A stretch of 64,000 bases of DNA. Origin: Sphingomonas qomolangmaensis (lineage in GTDB: Bacteria > Pseudomonadota > Alphaproteobacteria > Sphingomonadales > Sphingomonadaceae). The notes under the pieces were generated by a model, which worked only from the letters and a program-made list of their open reading frames with translations, did not search any database and was not told the origin of the DNA. Position numbers and translations under genes: made by a program. Shown in pieces: positions 34,818-44,700 of the stretch; the stretch's first letter is position 1, and each line of letters opens with the position of its first letter. The DNA is taken from assembly GCF_024496245.1 (NCBI RefSeq), contig NZ_CP101740.1, positions 2,417,501-2,481,500 of the forward strand, given 5' to 3'.

Positions 34818-35408
34818 ATGACGACCGATCCGATTGCCACCTTCACCGCCTGGCTCGACGAAGCGCGGGCCAGCGAACCCAACGACCCCACCGCGATGGC
34901 GCTCGCCACCGCCGATGCCGCCGGCCGCCCCTCGGTGCGGATGGTGCTGCTCAAGGGGCATGACGATGCAGGCTTCGTCTTCTACACCAATCGCGGCAGC
35001 CGAAAGGCCGGCGAGCTCGAACAGAACGCCCATGCCGCGCTGCTCTTCCACTGGAAGAGCCTGCGCCGCCAGGTCCGCGTCGAGGGCCATGTCGAATGGG
35101 TGAGCGACGCCGAATCGGACGCCTATTTCGCCAGCCGCGGCCGCGATTCGCAGCTCGGCGCCTGGGCGAGCGACCAATCGCGCCCGCTCGCCGATCGCGC
35201 GACCTTCGAAGCACGCTTCGAGGAAGTGAAGGCGCGCTTCGACGGCACCGGCGTGCCGCGCCCCCCCTTCTGGGGCGGCTATCGGATCGTCCCCGCGCGG
35301 ATCGAATTGTGGAACGACCGCGCGCACCGCCTGCACGAGCGCCGGGTCTTCGAACGATCGGCCCCTAATGCCGGCGCCGGCTGGACCGAAGGAATGCTGT
35401 TCCCATGA
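34818..35408 (+). CDS. pdxH: Pyridoxamine 5'-phosphate oxidase
   Basis: PdxH oxidises pyridoxine/pyridoxamine 5'-phosphate to pyridoxal 5'-phosphate with FMN. The 196-residue protein contains the FMN-binding [48 protein letters not shown] and the C-terminal [15 protein letters not shown]...R segment with substrate-binding arginines. Length is normal for the shorter alphaproteobacterial form. Its stop overlaps the next gene (ATGA), starting a three-gene overlapping run pdxH, cation efflux, phzF. Confidence 0.95.
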   Translation: MTTDPIATFTAWLDEARASEPNDPTAMALATADAAGRPSVRMVLLKGHDDAGFVFYTNRGSRKAGELEQNAHAALLFHWKSLRRQVRVEGHVEWVSDAESDAYFASRGRDSQLGAWASDQSRPLADRATFEARFEEVKARFDGTGVPRPPFWGGYRIVPARIELWNDRAHRLHERRVFERSAPNAGAGWTEGMLFP

Positions 35409-36352
35409 CGCTCGACGAACGCCGCCGCTTCATTCCGCTCGCGATGCGCGCTGCGCTGGCGAGCGTTGCAATGGCGCTGTTCCTGCTTGCGCTCAAGGGC
35501 TTCGCCGCGTGGCACACCGGCTCGGTCGCGATGCTCGGCAGCCTTGCCGATACCGGGCTCGACCTGCTGGCAAGCCTGGTGACGTTGTACGGCGTCAAGC
35601 TCGCGGGCGAGCCCGCCGACCACGACCATCGCTTCGGCCATGGCAAGGCCGAGGCGCTGGCGGCGTTGTTCCAGGTCGCACTCATTACTGCGTCGGCGCT
35701 GGCGATCGGCTGGCGCGCGATCGTCGCCTTCCAGTCGCCCCAGCCCACCGCCGACGCCGAATTCGGCATCGGCGTGTCGGTGATCGCGATCGGCGCCACC
35801 GCCGCGCTGCTGCTGTATCAGCGCAGCATCATCCATCGCACCGGATCGGTCGCGATCATGGCCGACAATGTCCATTACCAGTCCGACGTGCTGCTCAACG
35901 CCGCGGTCATCGGTGCGCTCGCGCTCGACCAGTTCGCCGGGCTCACCTGGGCCGATCCGGTGTTCGGCATCGCCATCGCGCTCTGGCTGGGCTGGGGCGC
36001 GTTCAAGGCATCGTCGAACGCGATCGACCAGCTGATGGACAAGGAATGGCCCGAAGCCCAGCGCGCCGCCTTCATCGAGGTCGCCGCGCGCCAGCCCGGG
36101 CTCAAGGGGATCCACGATTTCCGCACCCGTCGGTCGGGCGCGCATGATTTCGCGCAGTTCCATATGGAGGTCGATTCGACGCTCACCGTCGCCGCCGCGC
36201 ACGACATCGTCGAGAATGTCGAGCGCGCGCTTCGCCGCAGCCACCCCAAGGTCGAAGTGCTGATCCATCTCGATCCGCAGGGGCATGTCGATACCGACAA
36301 TCCGCTGGTCGAGGCCGACGTCACCCCCCATTGGTTCGGGAAGCGCGTGTGA
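35405..36352 (+). CDS. Cation diffusion facilitator (FieF-like divalent metal exporter)
   Basis: A 315-residue CDF transporter exporting divalent metals such as Zn or Fe by proton exchange. Six transmembrane helices occupy about residues 10-220. The metal-site residues are in [13 protein letters not shown] (D-x-x-x-D) and in [11 protein letters not shown] (H-x-x-x-D); the histidine-rich loop [13 protein letters not shown] links helices 2 and 3. The cytoplasmic C-terminal domain contains [20 protein letters not shown]. It overlaps both neighbours by 4 bases. Metal specificity is not clear from the sequence. Confidence 0.92.
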   Translation: MTLDERRRFIPLAMRAALASVAMALFLLALKGFAAWHTGSVAMLGSLADTGLDLLASLVTLYGVKLAGEPADHDHRFGHGKAEALAALFQVALITASALAIGWRAIVAFQSPQPTADAEFGIGVSVIAIGATAALLLYQRSIIHRTGSVAIMADNVHYQSDVLLNAAVIGALALDQFAGLTWADPVFGIAIALWLGWGAFKASSNAIDQLMDKEWPEAQRAAFIEVAARQPGLKGIHDFRTRRSGAHDFAQFHMEVDSTLTVAAAHDIVENVERALRRSHPKVEVLIHLDPQGHVDTDNPLVEADVTPHWFGKRV

Positions 36353-37146
36353 AACTACCCTTTGCCCAGGTCGACGCCTTCGCGACGCGTGCCTTCACCG
36401 GCAATCCCGCGGCGGTGCTCCTGCTCGACGCATGGCTCGACGATTCGGTGCTCCAGGCGATCGCCGCCGAGAACAACCTCAGCGAAACCGCCTTCCTGGT
36501 GGCCGATCGCAACGAACAGGCCGATTATCTGCTGCGCTGGTTCACCCCGACGGTCGAGGTCGCGCTGTGCGGCCACGCAACGCTGGCAGCGGGGCATTAT
36601 GTGCTGCGCCACACCGATTTCCACCGCGAATGGGTGCGCTTCATGACGCGCAAGGCGGGCGTGCTCGAGGTACGCGAGGACGATCACGGATATGCGATGG
36701 CGCTGCCCGCCTATCCCCCCGAACGCGCCGACATGGCGCCGATGGTCAAGGCGCTCGGCGTCACCGATCCCGTCGATACGCGGTGGCACCCCAATGGCTA
36801 TGGCGTCGTCGTGCTCGCCGACGAAGCTGCGGTGCTGGCGGTAAAGCCGGACTTCGCCGCGCTCGCCGCGATCGGCGACACGCTCAACATCGTCACCGCG
36901 CCCGGCGAGTCGACCGACGTGGTCAGCCGCGTCTTCGCCCCCGCCGCCGGGATCGACGAAGACCCCGTTACCGGCAGCGCGCACGCGGTGATCGCCCCCT
37001 ATTGGGCCAAGCGCCTCGGGCGAAACCGCTTCACCGCGCTCCAGGCAAGCCAGCGCCGTGGCCATCTCGACTGCGAAGTCGACGGCGCGCGCGTGATCGT
37101 GCGCGGCGCCTGCGTCACGGTGATCGAGGGAAGCTTCGAGGTCTGA
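36349..37146 (+). CDS. PhzF-family isomerase
   Basis: A 265-residue protein of the diaminopimelate-epimerase fold. The hallmark residues are visible: QVDAFATRAFTGNPAAVLLL at the start, the catalytic glutamate in AENNLSETAFL, the CGHATLAAGHYVL loop and the C-terminal GIDEDPVTGSAHAVIAPYW. PhzF proper isomerises dihydrohydroxyanthranilate in phenazine synthesis, but no phenazine genes are near, so this is one of the many PhzF relatives of unknown substrate. It starts with GTG overlapping the previous stop (GTGA). Confidence 0.88.
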   Translation: MKLPFAQVDAFATRAFTGNPAAVLLLDAWLDDSVLQAIAAENNLSETAFLVADRNEQADYLLRWFTPTVEVALCGHATLAAGHYVLRHTDFHREWVRFMTRKAGVLEVREDDHGYAMALPAYPPERADMAPMVKALGVTDPVDTRWHPNGYGVVVLADEAAVLAVKPDFAALAAIGDTLNIVTAPGESTDVVSRVFAPAAGIDEDPVTGSAHAVIAPYWAKRLGRNRFTALQASQRRGHLDCEVDGARVIVRGACVTVIEGSFEV

Positions 37147-37155
37147 TCCGTAACC

Positions 37156-37188
37156 CCGTTCGCACTGAGCCTGTCGAAGTGCCGTTCT
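37156..37188. repeat. Single-arm remnant of family A repeat
   Basis: CGTTCGCACTGAGCCTGTCG followed by AAGTGCCG lies between the convergent phzF-like and mnmA genes. Only one arm is recognisable, so this looks like a decayed copy. Confidence 0.55.
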
Positions 37189-37213
37189 TTCTCTTGTTGA
37201 AGTATCCGCCCAC

Positions 37214-38323
37214 CTAAGCCGCGAGCAACGCCGCCTCGGTCTCGGCGATCCACCCGCCGCCCAGCACGCGCTCGCCGGCATAGAATACCGCCGCCTGCCC
37301 CGGCGCGACTCCATATTCGAGGGCATCGAACACCACCCGGTCGCCGTCGAGCCGCGCGTCGACGGGCTTGGCCATCGATCGCACCTTGGCGGTCAGCGGC
37401 CCGCGATGGTCGCCGCCCAGCCAGTTCATGTCTTCGATCCGCGCCGCCGCCACCGCCAGCGCAGCGCGCGGGCCCACCAGCACGCGCTTGGTCTCGGGGT
37501 CTAATCGGACGACGTAGAGCGGCTCGGTCAAGCCACCGATCTCAAGCCCGCGCCGCTGGCCGACGGTATAGTTGACCAGCCCGCGATGCTCGCCCAGCAC
37601 GCGCCCGTCGAGATGGACGATCTCGCCCACCGCCGCCGCCTGCGGTCGCAGCTTGCGCACCAGCGAGGCATAGTCGCCATCGGGGACGAAGCAGATGTCC
37701 TGGCTGTCGGGCTTGCCCGCCACCCCCAGCCCCATCTCGGCCGCCATCTCGCGCACCGCCGCCTTGGGCAGCCGGCCCAGCGGAAAGCGGAGGAAATCAA
37801 GCTGCGCGCTGGTGGTCGCGAACAGGAAATAGCTCTGGTCGCGCGCCGGATCGACCGCGCGGTGGAGTTCGGGGCCGTCCGCGCCGATCACCCGCTGGAC
37901 ATAATGCCCCGTCGCCAGCGCATCTGCGCCGAGGTCGCGCGCCATCTTGAAGAGATCGGTGAACTTGGGCCCCATGTTGCATTTCACGCAGGGGATCGGG
38001 GTGCGCCCGGCAAGATAGCTGTCGGCGAAATCGTCGATCACCTGTTCGCGGAACGACGATTCATGGTCGAACACATAATGCGCGATCCCCAGCCGGTCGC
38101 AGACGGCGCGGGCATCGCGGATGTCGCGACCCGCACAGCAGCTGCCCGCGCGCCCCACCGCCTCGCCATGGTCGTAGAGCTGGAGCGTCACGCCGATCGT
38201 CTCGGCGCCCGAACGTGCCGCGAGCGCCGCCACCACCGAGCTGTCGACCCCGCCCGACATGGCGACGACGATGCGCGGCGTGCGATTTTGGCCTGTGCCA
38301 AGCTGGAAATCGGCTTCGATCAT
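37214..38323 (-). CDS. mnmA: tRNA-specific 2-thiouridylase MnmA
   Basis: MnmA inserts sulfur at the C2 of wobble uridine 34 in tRNAs for Lys, Glu and Gln. The 369-residue protein has the PP-loop [12 protein letters not shown] near the N-terminus, the catalytic cysteine in [14 protein letters not shown], the second cysteine in [13 protein letters not shown], and the C-terminal beta-barrel domain with [16 protein letters not shown] short N-terminal extension (about 15 residues) precedes the PP-loop strand. Length and motifs fit the family fully. Confidence 0.96.
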   Translation of the reverse strand: MIEADFQLGTGQNRTPRIVVAMSGGVDSSVVAALAARSGAETIGVTLQLYDHGEAVGRAGSCCAGRDIRDARAVCDRLGIAHYVFDHESSFREQVIDDFADSYLAGRTPIPCVKCNMGPKFTDLFKMARDLGADALATGHYVQRVIGADGPELHRAVDPARDQSYFLFATTSAQLDFLRFPLGRLPKAAVREMAAEMGLGVAGKPDSQDICFVPDGDYASLVRKLRPQAAAVGEIVHLDGRVLGEHRGLVNYTVGQRRGLEIGGLTEPLYVVRLDPETKRVLVGPRAALAVAAARIEDMNWLGGDHRGPLTAKVRSMAKPVDARLDGDRVVFDALEYGVAPGQAAVFYAGERVLGGGWIAETEAALLAA

Positions 38324-38423
38324 CGGTCCGTCACATAAGGCGCGCGGTCCGTCGATGCAAAACGCGTCTTTACCAGCCCTTCAGTTATGGTCGCTACCCC
38401 GGCTGCATGATCGAGTTGCAGTC

Positions 38424-38651
38424 GTGGATCTGAGTTTCGCCCGGTTCGACCGTGGTACCATCGTCACCGCGGTGCCCGGTGGGCTCGCGGTGCTGTTGGC
38501 CGCGGCGGCTGGGCGGCAGGCGGGCAGCGTCACCGCTCGATTGCAGGCGCGGCTGGCGTTGCAGCCAGTGACCGAAACCGCGCCGCTGCGATGCGACGCT
38601 GCATTCAATGCCGCTACCGCCGCAGCGCTGGCACGACGGACTAGCGAATGA
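38424..38651 (+). CDS. Possible small hypothetical protein upstream of sciP
   Basis: This GTG-started frame of 75 codons has the GC-rich third positions of the surrounding genes and an alanine-rich hydrophobic segment (VTAVPGGLAVLLAAAAGR) that could be a membrane helix. No ribosome binding site is strong and I do not recognise the family. Its stop overlaps the ATG of the next short frame (ATGA). It lies in the otherwise empty 425-base gap between mnmA and sciP, so it may simply be a chance open frame over a regulatory region. Confidence 0.3.
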   Translation: MDLSFARFDRGTIVTAVPGGLAVLLAAAAGRQAGSVTARLQARLALQPVTETAPLRCDAAFNAATAAALARRTSE

Positions 38652-38752
38652 AGACGATGTTTACCCTTGGATTTCAGCCGATCTTCAGAGGCACGGTGTA
38701 CAAGATGATGAAATTGACGGGGGCCCCCCGCCCCGATCGAGGGTACCTATGA
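38648..38752 (+). CDS. Possible 34-codon leader frame ahead of sciP
   Basis: An ATG frame of 34 codons (MKTMFTLGFQPIFRGTVYKM...) begins on the stop of the previous frame and ends with TGA overlapping the sciP ATG. It is basic and aromatic in composition. It could be a short upstream frame that couples translation into sciP, or an accident of sequence. There is no domain and no evidence of expression beyond the overlaps. Confidence 0.25.
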   Translation: MKTMFTLGFQPIFRGTVYKMMKLTGAPRPDRGYL

Positions 38753-39048
38753 TCGAGAATCAAAAGATCCGACCTGCCAAGGTGATCGGGCCGCTCGGCG
38801 AACCGCTCACGCTCGACACGCTACCGCCCCCCAGCACCACGCGCTGGGTGGTCCGGCGCAAGGCCGAAGTGGTCGCCGCGGTCAATGGCGGGCTGCTGAC
38901 GGTCGATGAAGTGTGCGAACGCTACAATCTGACGGTCGAGGAATTTGCCAGCTGGCAGCGTGCGATCGATCGCTCGGGGATGCCGGGACTGCGGGTGACG
39001 CGAATCCAGCATTATCGTTCTCTGTACGAGCGCCAGACAAAATTCTGA
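38749..39048 (+). CDS. sciP: CtrA inhibitor SciP (DUF1153)
   Basis: SciP is a small cell-cycle transcription factor that binds DNA near CtrA sites and represses CtrA-activated genes in alphaproteobacteria such as Caulobacter. The 99-residue protein has the DUF1153 helix-turn-helix core: STTRWVVRRKAEVVAAVNGG, LLTVDEVCERYNLTVEEFAS and RTRIQHYR-like end (VTRIQHYRSLYERQ). The ATG at 38749 has GAGGG seven bases upstream. Targets in sphingomonads are not known from this window. Confidence 0.9.
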   Translation: MIENQKIRPAKVIGPLGEPLTLDTLPPPSTTRWVVRRKAEVVAAVNGGLLTVDEVCERYNLTVEEFASWQRAIDRSGMPGLRVTRIQHYRSLYERQTKF

Positions 39049-39167
39049 TCTTTTTGCAACCCTCGGGCACTCGTTTCAAAACGTTGCCGGAACATTCCGC
39101 CGCTTCGCGAGTCATTACCTTCCGAACCGCCCGGCTGATTCCGGGCGATAACAGAGGGAAGAATAAC

Positions 39168-39425
39168 ATGGTGGGTCTTATCGTATGGCTTATCGTCGGC
39201 GGCGTCGTCGGTTGGCTTGCAAGCATGGTCATGCGCACTGACGCGCAGCAGGGCGTGCTGCTGAACATCGTCGTCGGCATCGTCGGCGCGTTCATCGCAG
39301 GTCTGATCTTCAACGGCGGTTCGATCAATCAGCAGATCACGATTACGTCGTTCCTGACGTCGCTGGTCGGCGCGATCATCCTGCTCGCGATCGTCAACTT
39401 GGTACGTCGCGGCCGCGTTCGCTAA
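39168..39425 (+). CDS. GlsB/YeaQ/YmgE-family membrane protein
   Basis: An 85-residue protein with three predicted membrane helices and the glycine-rich family pattern (VGLIVWLIVGGVVGWLASMV, VVGIVGAFIAGLIF, SLVGAIILLAIVNLVRR). Members are often induced by general or acid stress; the precise function is unknown. AGAGGGA precedes the ATG. It has its own terminator at 39451-39483, so it is likely a single-gene transcript. GGAAC occurs ~80 bases upstream but I could not match a complete EcfG-type promoter. Confidence 0.88.
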   Translation: MVGLIVWLIVGGVVGWLASMVMRTDAQQGVLLNIVVGIVGAFIAGLIFNGGSINQQITITSFLTSLVGAIILLAIVNLVRRGRVR

Positions 39426-39450
39426 TTTCTGCGAACGTAAAGCCAAGCCG

Positions 39451-39483
39451 AAAAGGGCCGTCCCAGCGGGGCGGCCCTTTTTT
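39451..39483 (+). terminator. Rho-independent terminator after the GlsB-like gene
   Basis: AAGGGCCGTCCC and GGGCGGCCCTT, with a small AGCG loop, are followed by a run of T. The A-run on the left lets it work for the convergent SIMPL gene as well. Confidence 0.92.
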
Positions 39484-39509
39484 ATTGCGCGTCCTTTATC
39501 GCCTTGGCC

Positions 39510-40223
39510 TCAGCGTAGCGCGAAGCGGACATTGAGCGTGATCGCGACCTCCTGCTCGCCCGGGGCGATCTTGGTGCGGACATCGGCTTCCATCCGCGCG
39601 CTCTGCATCATCACCGGCATCGGCTGGGCGATCTGCCCGCTTTCGCTGATCGACACGATCCGATCGACGCGAAGCCCCGCCGCGCGGGCGTATAATTCGG
39701 CGCGGGCGCGGGCGCGCTTCACCGCATCGGCGCGCGCTTCGTCCATCGCTGCATCGGGTTCGGCCAGCGTCAGATTGGGCCCGTCGATCTGGTTGGACCC
39801 CGCGCTCACCAGCGCGTCGAGGATCGTCCCGCTCTTGGCAATGTCGCGAAAACGGACGTTGACCCGGTTCGACGCTTGATAGCCGGTGAGAATCGGCGGT
39901 TGGTTCTCGCCATAGCGATATTGCGGGCTGAGCGAGATCGACGCGGTCTGGACATCGCGATCGGCGACGCCGGCGCGCTTGAGTGCCGCCAGGACGCGCG
40001 CCATCGCGGTAGCGTTGGCGGTCATCGCCTCGCTTGCGGTGGCGGCCTGGGTTACCACTCCCGCACCGATCGTCGCCAAATCGGGCACCCGCGTGGTGCG
40101 CCCCTCGGCGACGACGTCGAGCAAGGTGACGTCGGCGGGCGCCGCTGCAGTCACGGTGGTCTGCGCGGCGACGGGCAGCGCGCCTTGCGTAAGAATCGCA
40201 GCAGTAAGGATCAGGAATCGCAT
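39510..40223 (-). CDS. Periplasmic SIMPL-domain (DUF541) protein
   Basis: A 237-residue protein with a signal peptide (ending LPVAAQ) and a SIMPL/DUF541 domain: VVAEGRTTRVPDLATIGAGV at the beginning, YRYGENQPPILTGYQASNRV in the middle and ARARAELYARAAGLRVDRIV near the end. Members form ring-like oligomers in the periplasm or outer membrane and have been linked to oxidative-stress protection; mechanism is unclear. GGAGAAA precedes the ATG at 40223. It is divergent from the RND efflux operon. Confidence 0.85.
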   Translation of the reverse strand: MRFLILTAAILTQGALPVAAQTTVTAAAPADVTLLDVVAEGRTTRVPDLATIGAGVVTQAATASEAMTANATAMARVLAALKRAGVADRDVQTASISLSPQYRYGENQPPILTGYQASNRVNVRFRDIAKSGTILDALVSAGSNQIDGPNLTLAEPDAAMDEARADAVKRARARAELYARAAGLRVDRIVSISESGQIAQPMPVMMQSARMEADVRTKIAPGEQEVAITLNVRFALR

Positions 40224-40408
40224 CGAATTTCTCCGCCCCGGGGATGAGTCGCGTCCATCAGGTGCCATAAAGTCGGCAACCTCGGCTGAACGAAATCGAT
40301 CCGACTTTAGTCGATTCGCGTCCGTACCGAAAGGCGCCCGCCGGGCATCCGCATTCGCTTGCGATATCACGTTGGAACGGGCATCTCATCGCATTAGAAA
40401 TCGGTGGC

Positions 40409-40437
40409 TTGAGACCGGTGAGTTATTCCTGTAATAC
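40409..40437 (+). promoter_or_regulatory. Candidate housekeeping promoter of the RND efflux operon
   Basis: TTGAGA and TAATAC are separated by 17 bases, ~66 bases upstream of the membrane-fusion protein start. The match to the -35/-10 consensus is good for such GC-rich DNA, but the call is from inspection only. Confidence 0.45.
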
Positions 40438-40502
40438 AGCGAGATTGCGGCAGGTCGATCCCGATCGGGATCGGCTCGCCGGGCGTACCAAGGGGTGGAT
40501 GG

Positions 40503-41696
40503 ATGAATTACGAAAGTTCGACGATCGAGAGTGACGGGCGGTTGCTGCCCGGCGAGGTCGTCGAGCCCAAGCGTCGGCGCTGGGTCATCATCGCGATCGT
40601 CGTCGCGATCGCGATCGCTGCGGGGGCGTGGTTCTTCCTCGCCCGCGGCGACGATGCCGCGGCAGCCAAGACCGCCGCGGCAGCTGCCGATAAGGGGGGC
40701 CAGATTCCCACCGTCACCGTCGCGGTGCCCGGACGCCAGACGATTCGCACGATCCTGTCGGGCACCGGCTCGCTCGCCGCGCGGCGCGAGATGCCGATCG
40801 GCGTCGTCGGCGAGGGCGGCGTCGTCACCCGCGTGCTGGTCGAACCCGGCGATCTGGTGCGCGCGGGGCAAGTGCTCGCCACGGTCGATCGCTCGGTGCA
40901 GACGCAGACCGCGCAGTCGCTCGCCGCGGGCGTCGAAGTCGCGCGTGCCGACGCGCGGATCGCGCAGTCCGAGCTCGATCGTGCAGCCCAGCTCGTCGCG
41001 CGCGGCTTCGTGTCCAAGGCCGATGTCGAGCGCCGCACCGCCACCCGCGACGCCGCGCGCGCACGCGTCAGCGTCGCCCAAGCGCAGTTGGCCGAGGCAC
41101 GCGCCCGCAATCAGCGGCTCGACATCCGCGCGCCCGCTGCCGGGCTGGTTCTGTCGCGCGATGTCGAGGCGGGCCAGATCGTCGGCGGGGGCCAAGCGGT
41201 GCTGTTCCGCATCGCGATGAACGGCCAGATGGAGATGCGCGCGCAGATGAGCGAAAACGACCTTTCACGAATTTCGGTCGGCGTTCCCGCGGAAGTCACG
41301 CCGGTCGGCACCAACCTGACCGTGAAGGGCGAAGTCTGGCAGGTTTCCCCGGTGATCGACCCGCAGACCCGCCAGGGAATCGCGCGGATCGCGCTGCCCT
41401 TCAACCGCGCGCTTCGCCCCGGTGGCTTTGCCAGCGCGAGTATCGTGGCGGGCGCGGCGGTCGCGCCGCTGCTGCCCGAATCGGCGGTTTTGAGCGACAC
41501 CCAGGGTAATTACGTGTATGTGCTCAACGGCAAGCAGGAGGCCGTGCGGCGCGGCGTCACCGTCGGTGAAGTGTCCGACCGCGGGGTTTCGATCATGAGC
41601 GGGCTCGAAGGCAATGAACGCGTGGTGCTGACCGCCGGTGGCTTCCTGACGCCGGGGCAGAAGGTGAATCCGCAACTGACGACGCTCAAGCAATAG
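40503..41696 (+). CDS. RND efflux periplasmic adaptor (membrane-fusion protein)
   Basis: A 397-residue HlyD/MexA-family adaptor. It has a single N-terminal membrane anchor (about residues 27-48), a barrel-sandwich lipoyl-like domain (VTRVLVEPGDLVRAGQVLATVD and IRAPAAGLVLSRDVEAGQIV), a helical hairpin (~140-190), a beta-barrel domain and a membrane-proximal domain. It links the inner-membrane pump encoded next to an outer-membrane channel, which is not encoded here. The unusually long acidic N-terminus before the anchor is cytoplasmic. It is followed 13 bases later by the pump gene. Confidence 0.92.
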   Translation: MNYESSTIESDGRLLPGEVVEPKRRRWVIIAIVVAIAIAAGAWFFLARGDDAAAAKTAAAAADKGGQIPTVTVAVPGRQTIRTILSGTGSLAARREMPIGVVGEGGVVTRVLVEPGDLVRAGQVLATVDRSVQTQTAQSLAAGVEVARADARIAQSELDRAAQLVARGFVSKADVERRTATRDAARARVSVAQAQLAEARARNQRLDIRAPAAGLVLSRDVEAGQIVGGGQAVLFRIAMNGQMEMRAQMSENDLSRISVGVPAEVTPVGTNLTVKGEVWQVSPVIDPQTRQGIARIALPFNRALRPGGFASASIVAGAAVAPLLPESAVLSDTQGNYVYVLNGKQEAVRRGVTVGEVSDRGVSIMSGLEGNERVVLTAGGFLTPGQKVNPQLTTLKQ

Positions 41697-41709
41697 GCGA
41701 CAAGCTGCC

Positions 41710-44700
41710 ATGAACTTCCGCAACATCTCGGCCTGGTCGATCCGCAACCCGGTGCCGTCGCTCGTCCTGTTCGTGGCGCTGACGCTGGCGGGGATCGTCA
41801 GCTTCATGCGGATGGACGTGAACCAGGACCCCGACATCGATTTCCCGATCGCGATCGTGGTCATCAGCCAGCCGGGCGCGGCGCCGACCGAGCTCGAAAC
41901 GCAGGTCACCCAGCGCGTCGAGGCGGCGGTACGCAGCCTGCAGGGCATCGATCAGATCGAATCGAACGTCACCGAAGGCACGTCGCAGACGATCATTCAG
42001 CTCAACATCGGCACGCCGATCGACCGCGCGGTGCAGGATGTACGCGAAGCGGTGAACCAGATTCGCGGCGACCTGCCCGAGGGTATTCTCGAGCCGCAGG
42101 TGTTCCGCGCCAACACCACCGACAACGACCTGGCGAGCTTCACCGCGGTCGCCCCCGATATGACGATCGAACAGCTCAGCTGGTATGTCGACAACACCGT
42201 CGCCAAGGAATTGCTGTCGGTGCCCGGCCTGTCGGCGGTCGATCGCATCGGCGGCGTCAATCGCGAGATCCGCGTCGTCCTCGACCCTACGCGGCTGCAA
42301 TCGATGGGGCTGACCGCCAGCCAGGTGAACCAGGCGCTGCGCCAGGTGAACCTCAACGCCGCGGGCGGGCGCGCCGAGATCGCTGGCTCCGAACAATCGG
42401 TACGCGTGATCGGCAATGCCCAGACCGCCTATGATCTGGGCCAGACGCAGATCCCCGTCGCGGGGCGCACGGTTCGCCTGTCGGACATCGCTCAGGTGCG
42501 CGACAGCATCGCCGAGCGCCGATCGAACGCCGAATATAACGACGCGCAGGTCGTCGCGTTCGACATCAAACGCGCCAAGGGCGAATCCGACGTCGCGGTC
42601 TTCTATGGCGCGCAGGAGAAGCTGAAGGCACTCAACGAACGCAATTCGAAGGTGCGGTTCGAGCTGCTGTTCAACAACGTCAAATATGTCGAGGCGCAAT
42701 ACGAAACCGCGATCACCGCGATGGTCGAAGGCGCGATCCTGGCCGTGATCGTCGTCTTCTTCTTCCTGCGCGACTGGCGCGCGACGATCATCTCGGCGCT
42801 GGCGATTCCGCTCTCGGCGATCCCCGCCTTCTGGTTCATGGACCTGATGGGGTTCACGCTGAACCAGATGACGCTGCTGGCGCTGAGCCTGGTCGCGGGC
42901 GTGCTCGTCGACGATGCGATCGTCGAGATCGAGAACATCGTGCGACACATGCGGATGGGCAAATCGGCCTATCAGGCGTCGATCGACGCCGCCGACGAGA
43001 TCGGCATGGCGGTGCTGGCGACGACGATGGCGATCGTCGCGGTGTTCCTGCCCGTCGGCATGATGCCCGGCATTTCGGGGCAGTTCTTCAAGAATTTCGG
43101 CCTCACCGTCGTCGCGGCGGTGCTCGTCAGCCTAGCGGTCGCACGGCTCATCACGCCGATGATCGCCGCGTATTTCCTGAAGTCGAAGGGCCATGCCGTC
43201 CATGGCGAGGGCTGGGTGATGGACCGCTATGTCGGGCTGCTGCGCTGGTCGCTCAATCGCGATCGCGCGGCACGCGTCGCGGCAAAGGGTGGGTTCAACC
43301 GCTTCATCGCCCCGATCTTCGATCATCGTTTGTGGGTGATGGGGCTCGGCGCACTGGCGATGGCGGCGACCGCGGCGCTGCTGATGGTGCTGCCGCAGAC
43401 GTTCCAGCCGACGCAGGATCAGGACAATTCGACCGCGACGATCGAAATGGTCCCCGGCACCACCCTGGCGCAGACGCAAGCGGTGGTCGACCGCGTCAGC
43501 GACCTGCTGGCGGCGCAGCCCGCGGTCACCGACACCTATGCCCGCGCCTTCGTCGGCAACGGCCGCGTCACCGCGATCCTGGCCGAGGACAAGGAGATGA
43601 CCAGCGTCGAGTTCGAGCGCAGCCTCGCGCCTGAACTCAACAAGATCCCCGACGCGCGCGTCGCCTTCCGCTCGCAGATGGGCTGGGGATCGAGCGGGCG
43701 CGACCTGTCGATCACGCTCGGCGGCGAAGACCCGGTGCTGCTCAACGAGACCGGCAACAAGATCATGGCCGAGATGGCGACGCTGCCGATGGTGGTCGCG
43801 CCGCGCGTGACGGGCGACATGCAGCGTCCCGAGATCACGATCCGCCCGCGCCTCGACCTGGCGGCGAGCCTCGGCGTGACGACGCAGGCACTGTCGAGCG
43901 CGATCCGGATCGCGACGCTCGGCGACATCGACCAGAACAGCGCGCGCTTCTCGCTCAACGATCGCCAGATCCCGATCCGCGTCGCGCTGAGCGAAGACGC
44001 GCGTGAGAAATTGTCGACGATCGAGAATCTGCCGGTGCCCACCAATAGCGGCGGATCGGTTCCCTTGCGCGTCGTCGCCGATATCGGCTTCGGCGCGGGT
44101 CCCACGCGGATCGACCGGATCAACCAGCAGCGCCGGCTGATGATCGGCGCCGATCTCGCCCCAGGCGTCGTCTCGGGCGAGGCGATGAAGGCGATCGACA
44201 CGCTGCCGACGATGCAGAACCTGCCGATCGGCGTGAACCGGCTGACGCTGGGCCAGGCCAAGTGGCAGGGCGAGATGATCAACAACTTCATCGTCGCGGT
44301 CATATCGGGGATCCTGCTGGTCTTCGCGGTGCTGGTGCTGCTCTACAAGCGGATCATGCCGCCCTTCGTGAACATGGGGTCGCTGCTGCTCGCGCCGCTA
44401 GGCGGGCTGCTCGCACTGTGGCTTACCGGCAACCCGATCTCGATGCCGGTCTATATCGGGCTGCTGATGCTGCTCGGCATCGTCGCCAAGAACTCGATCC
44501 TGCTGATCGATTTCGCACTCGAGGAGATGGAGCATGGCGTCGACAAGTTCACCGCGATCGTCGACGCCGGGCACAAGCGCGCGCAGCCGATCGTAATGAC
44601 CACCGTCGCGATGGTCGCGGGCATGGTGCCCACCGCCTTGTCGCTGTCGGGCGACGGATCGTGGCGCGCGCCGATGGGGATCACCGTGATCGGCGGGCTG

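Noticed and set aside
36349-37146. Phenazine biosynthesis locus
   Set aside because: Only a PhzF relative is present. Such proteins are common in bacteria that make no phenazines and no phzA-G genes are near.
39085-39110. EcfG-type stress promoter before the GlsB-like gene
   Set aside because: GGAAC is present but the downstream element is not at the proper spacing, so the match is too weak to call.
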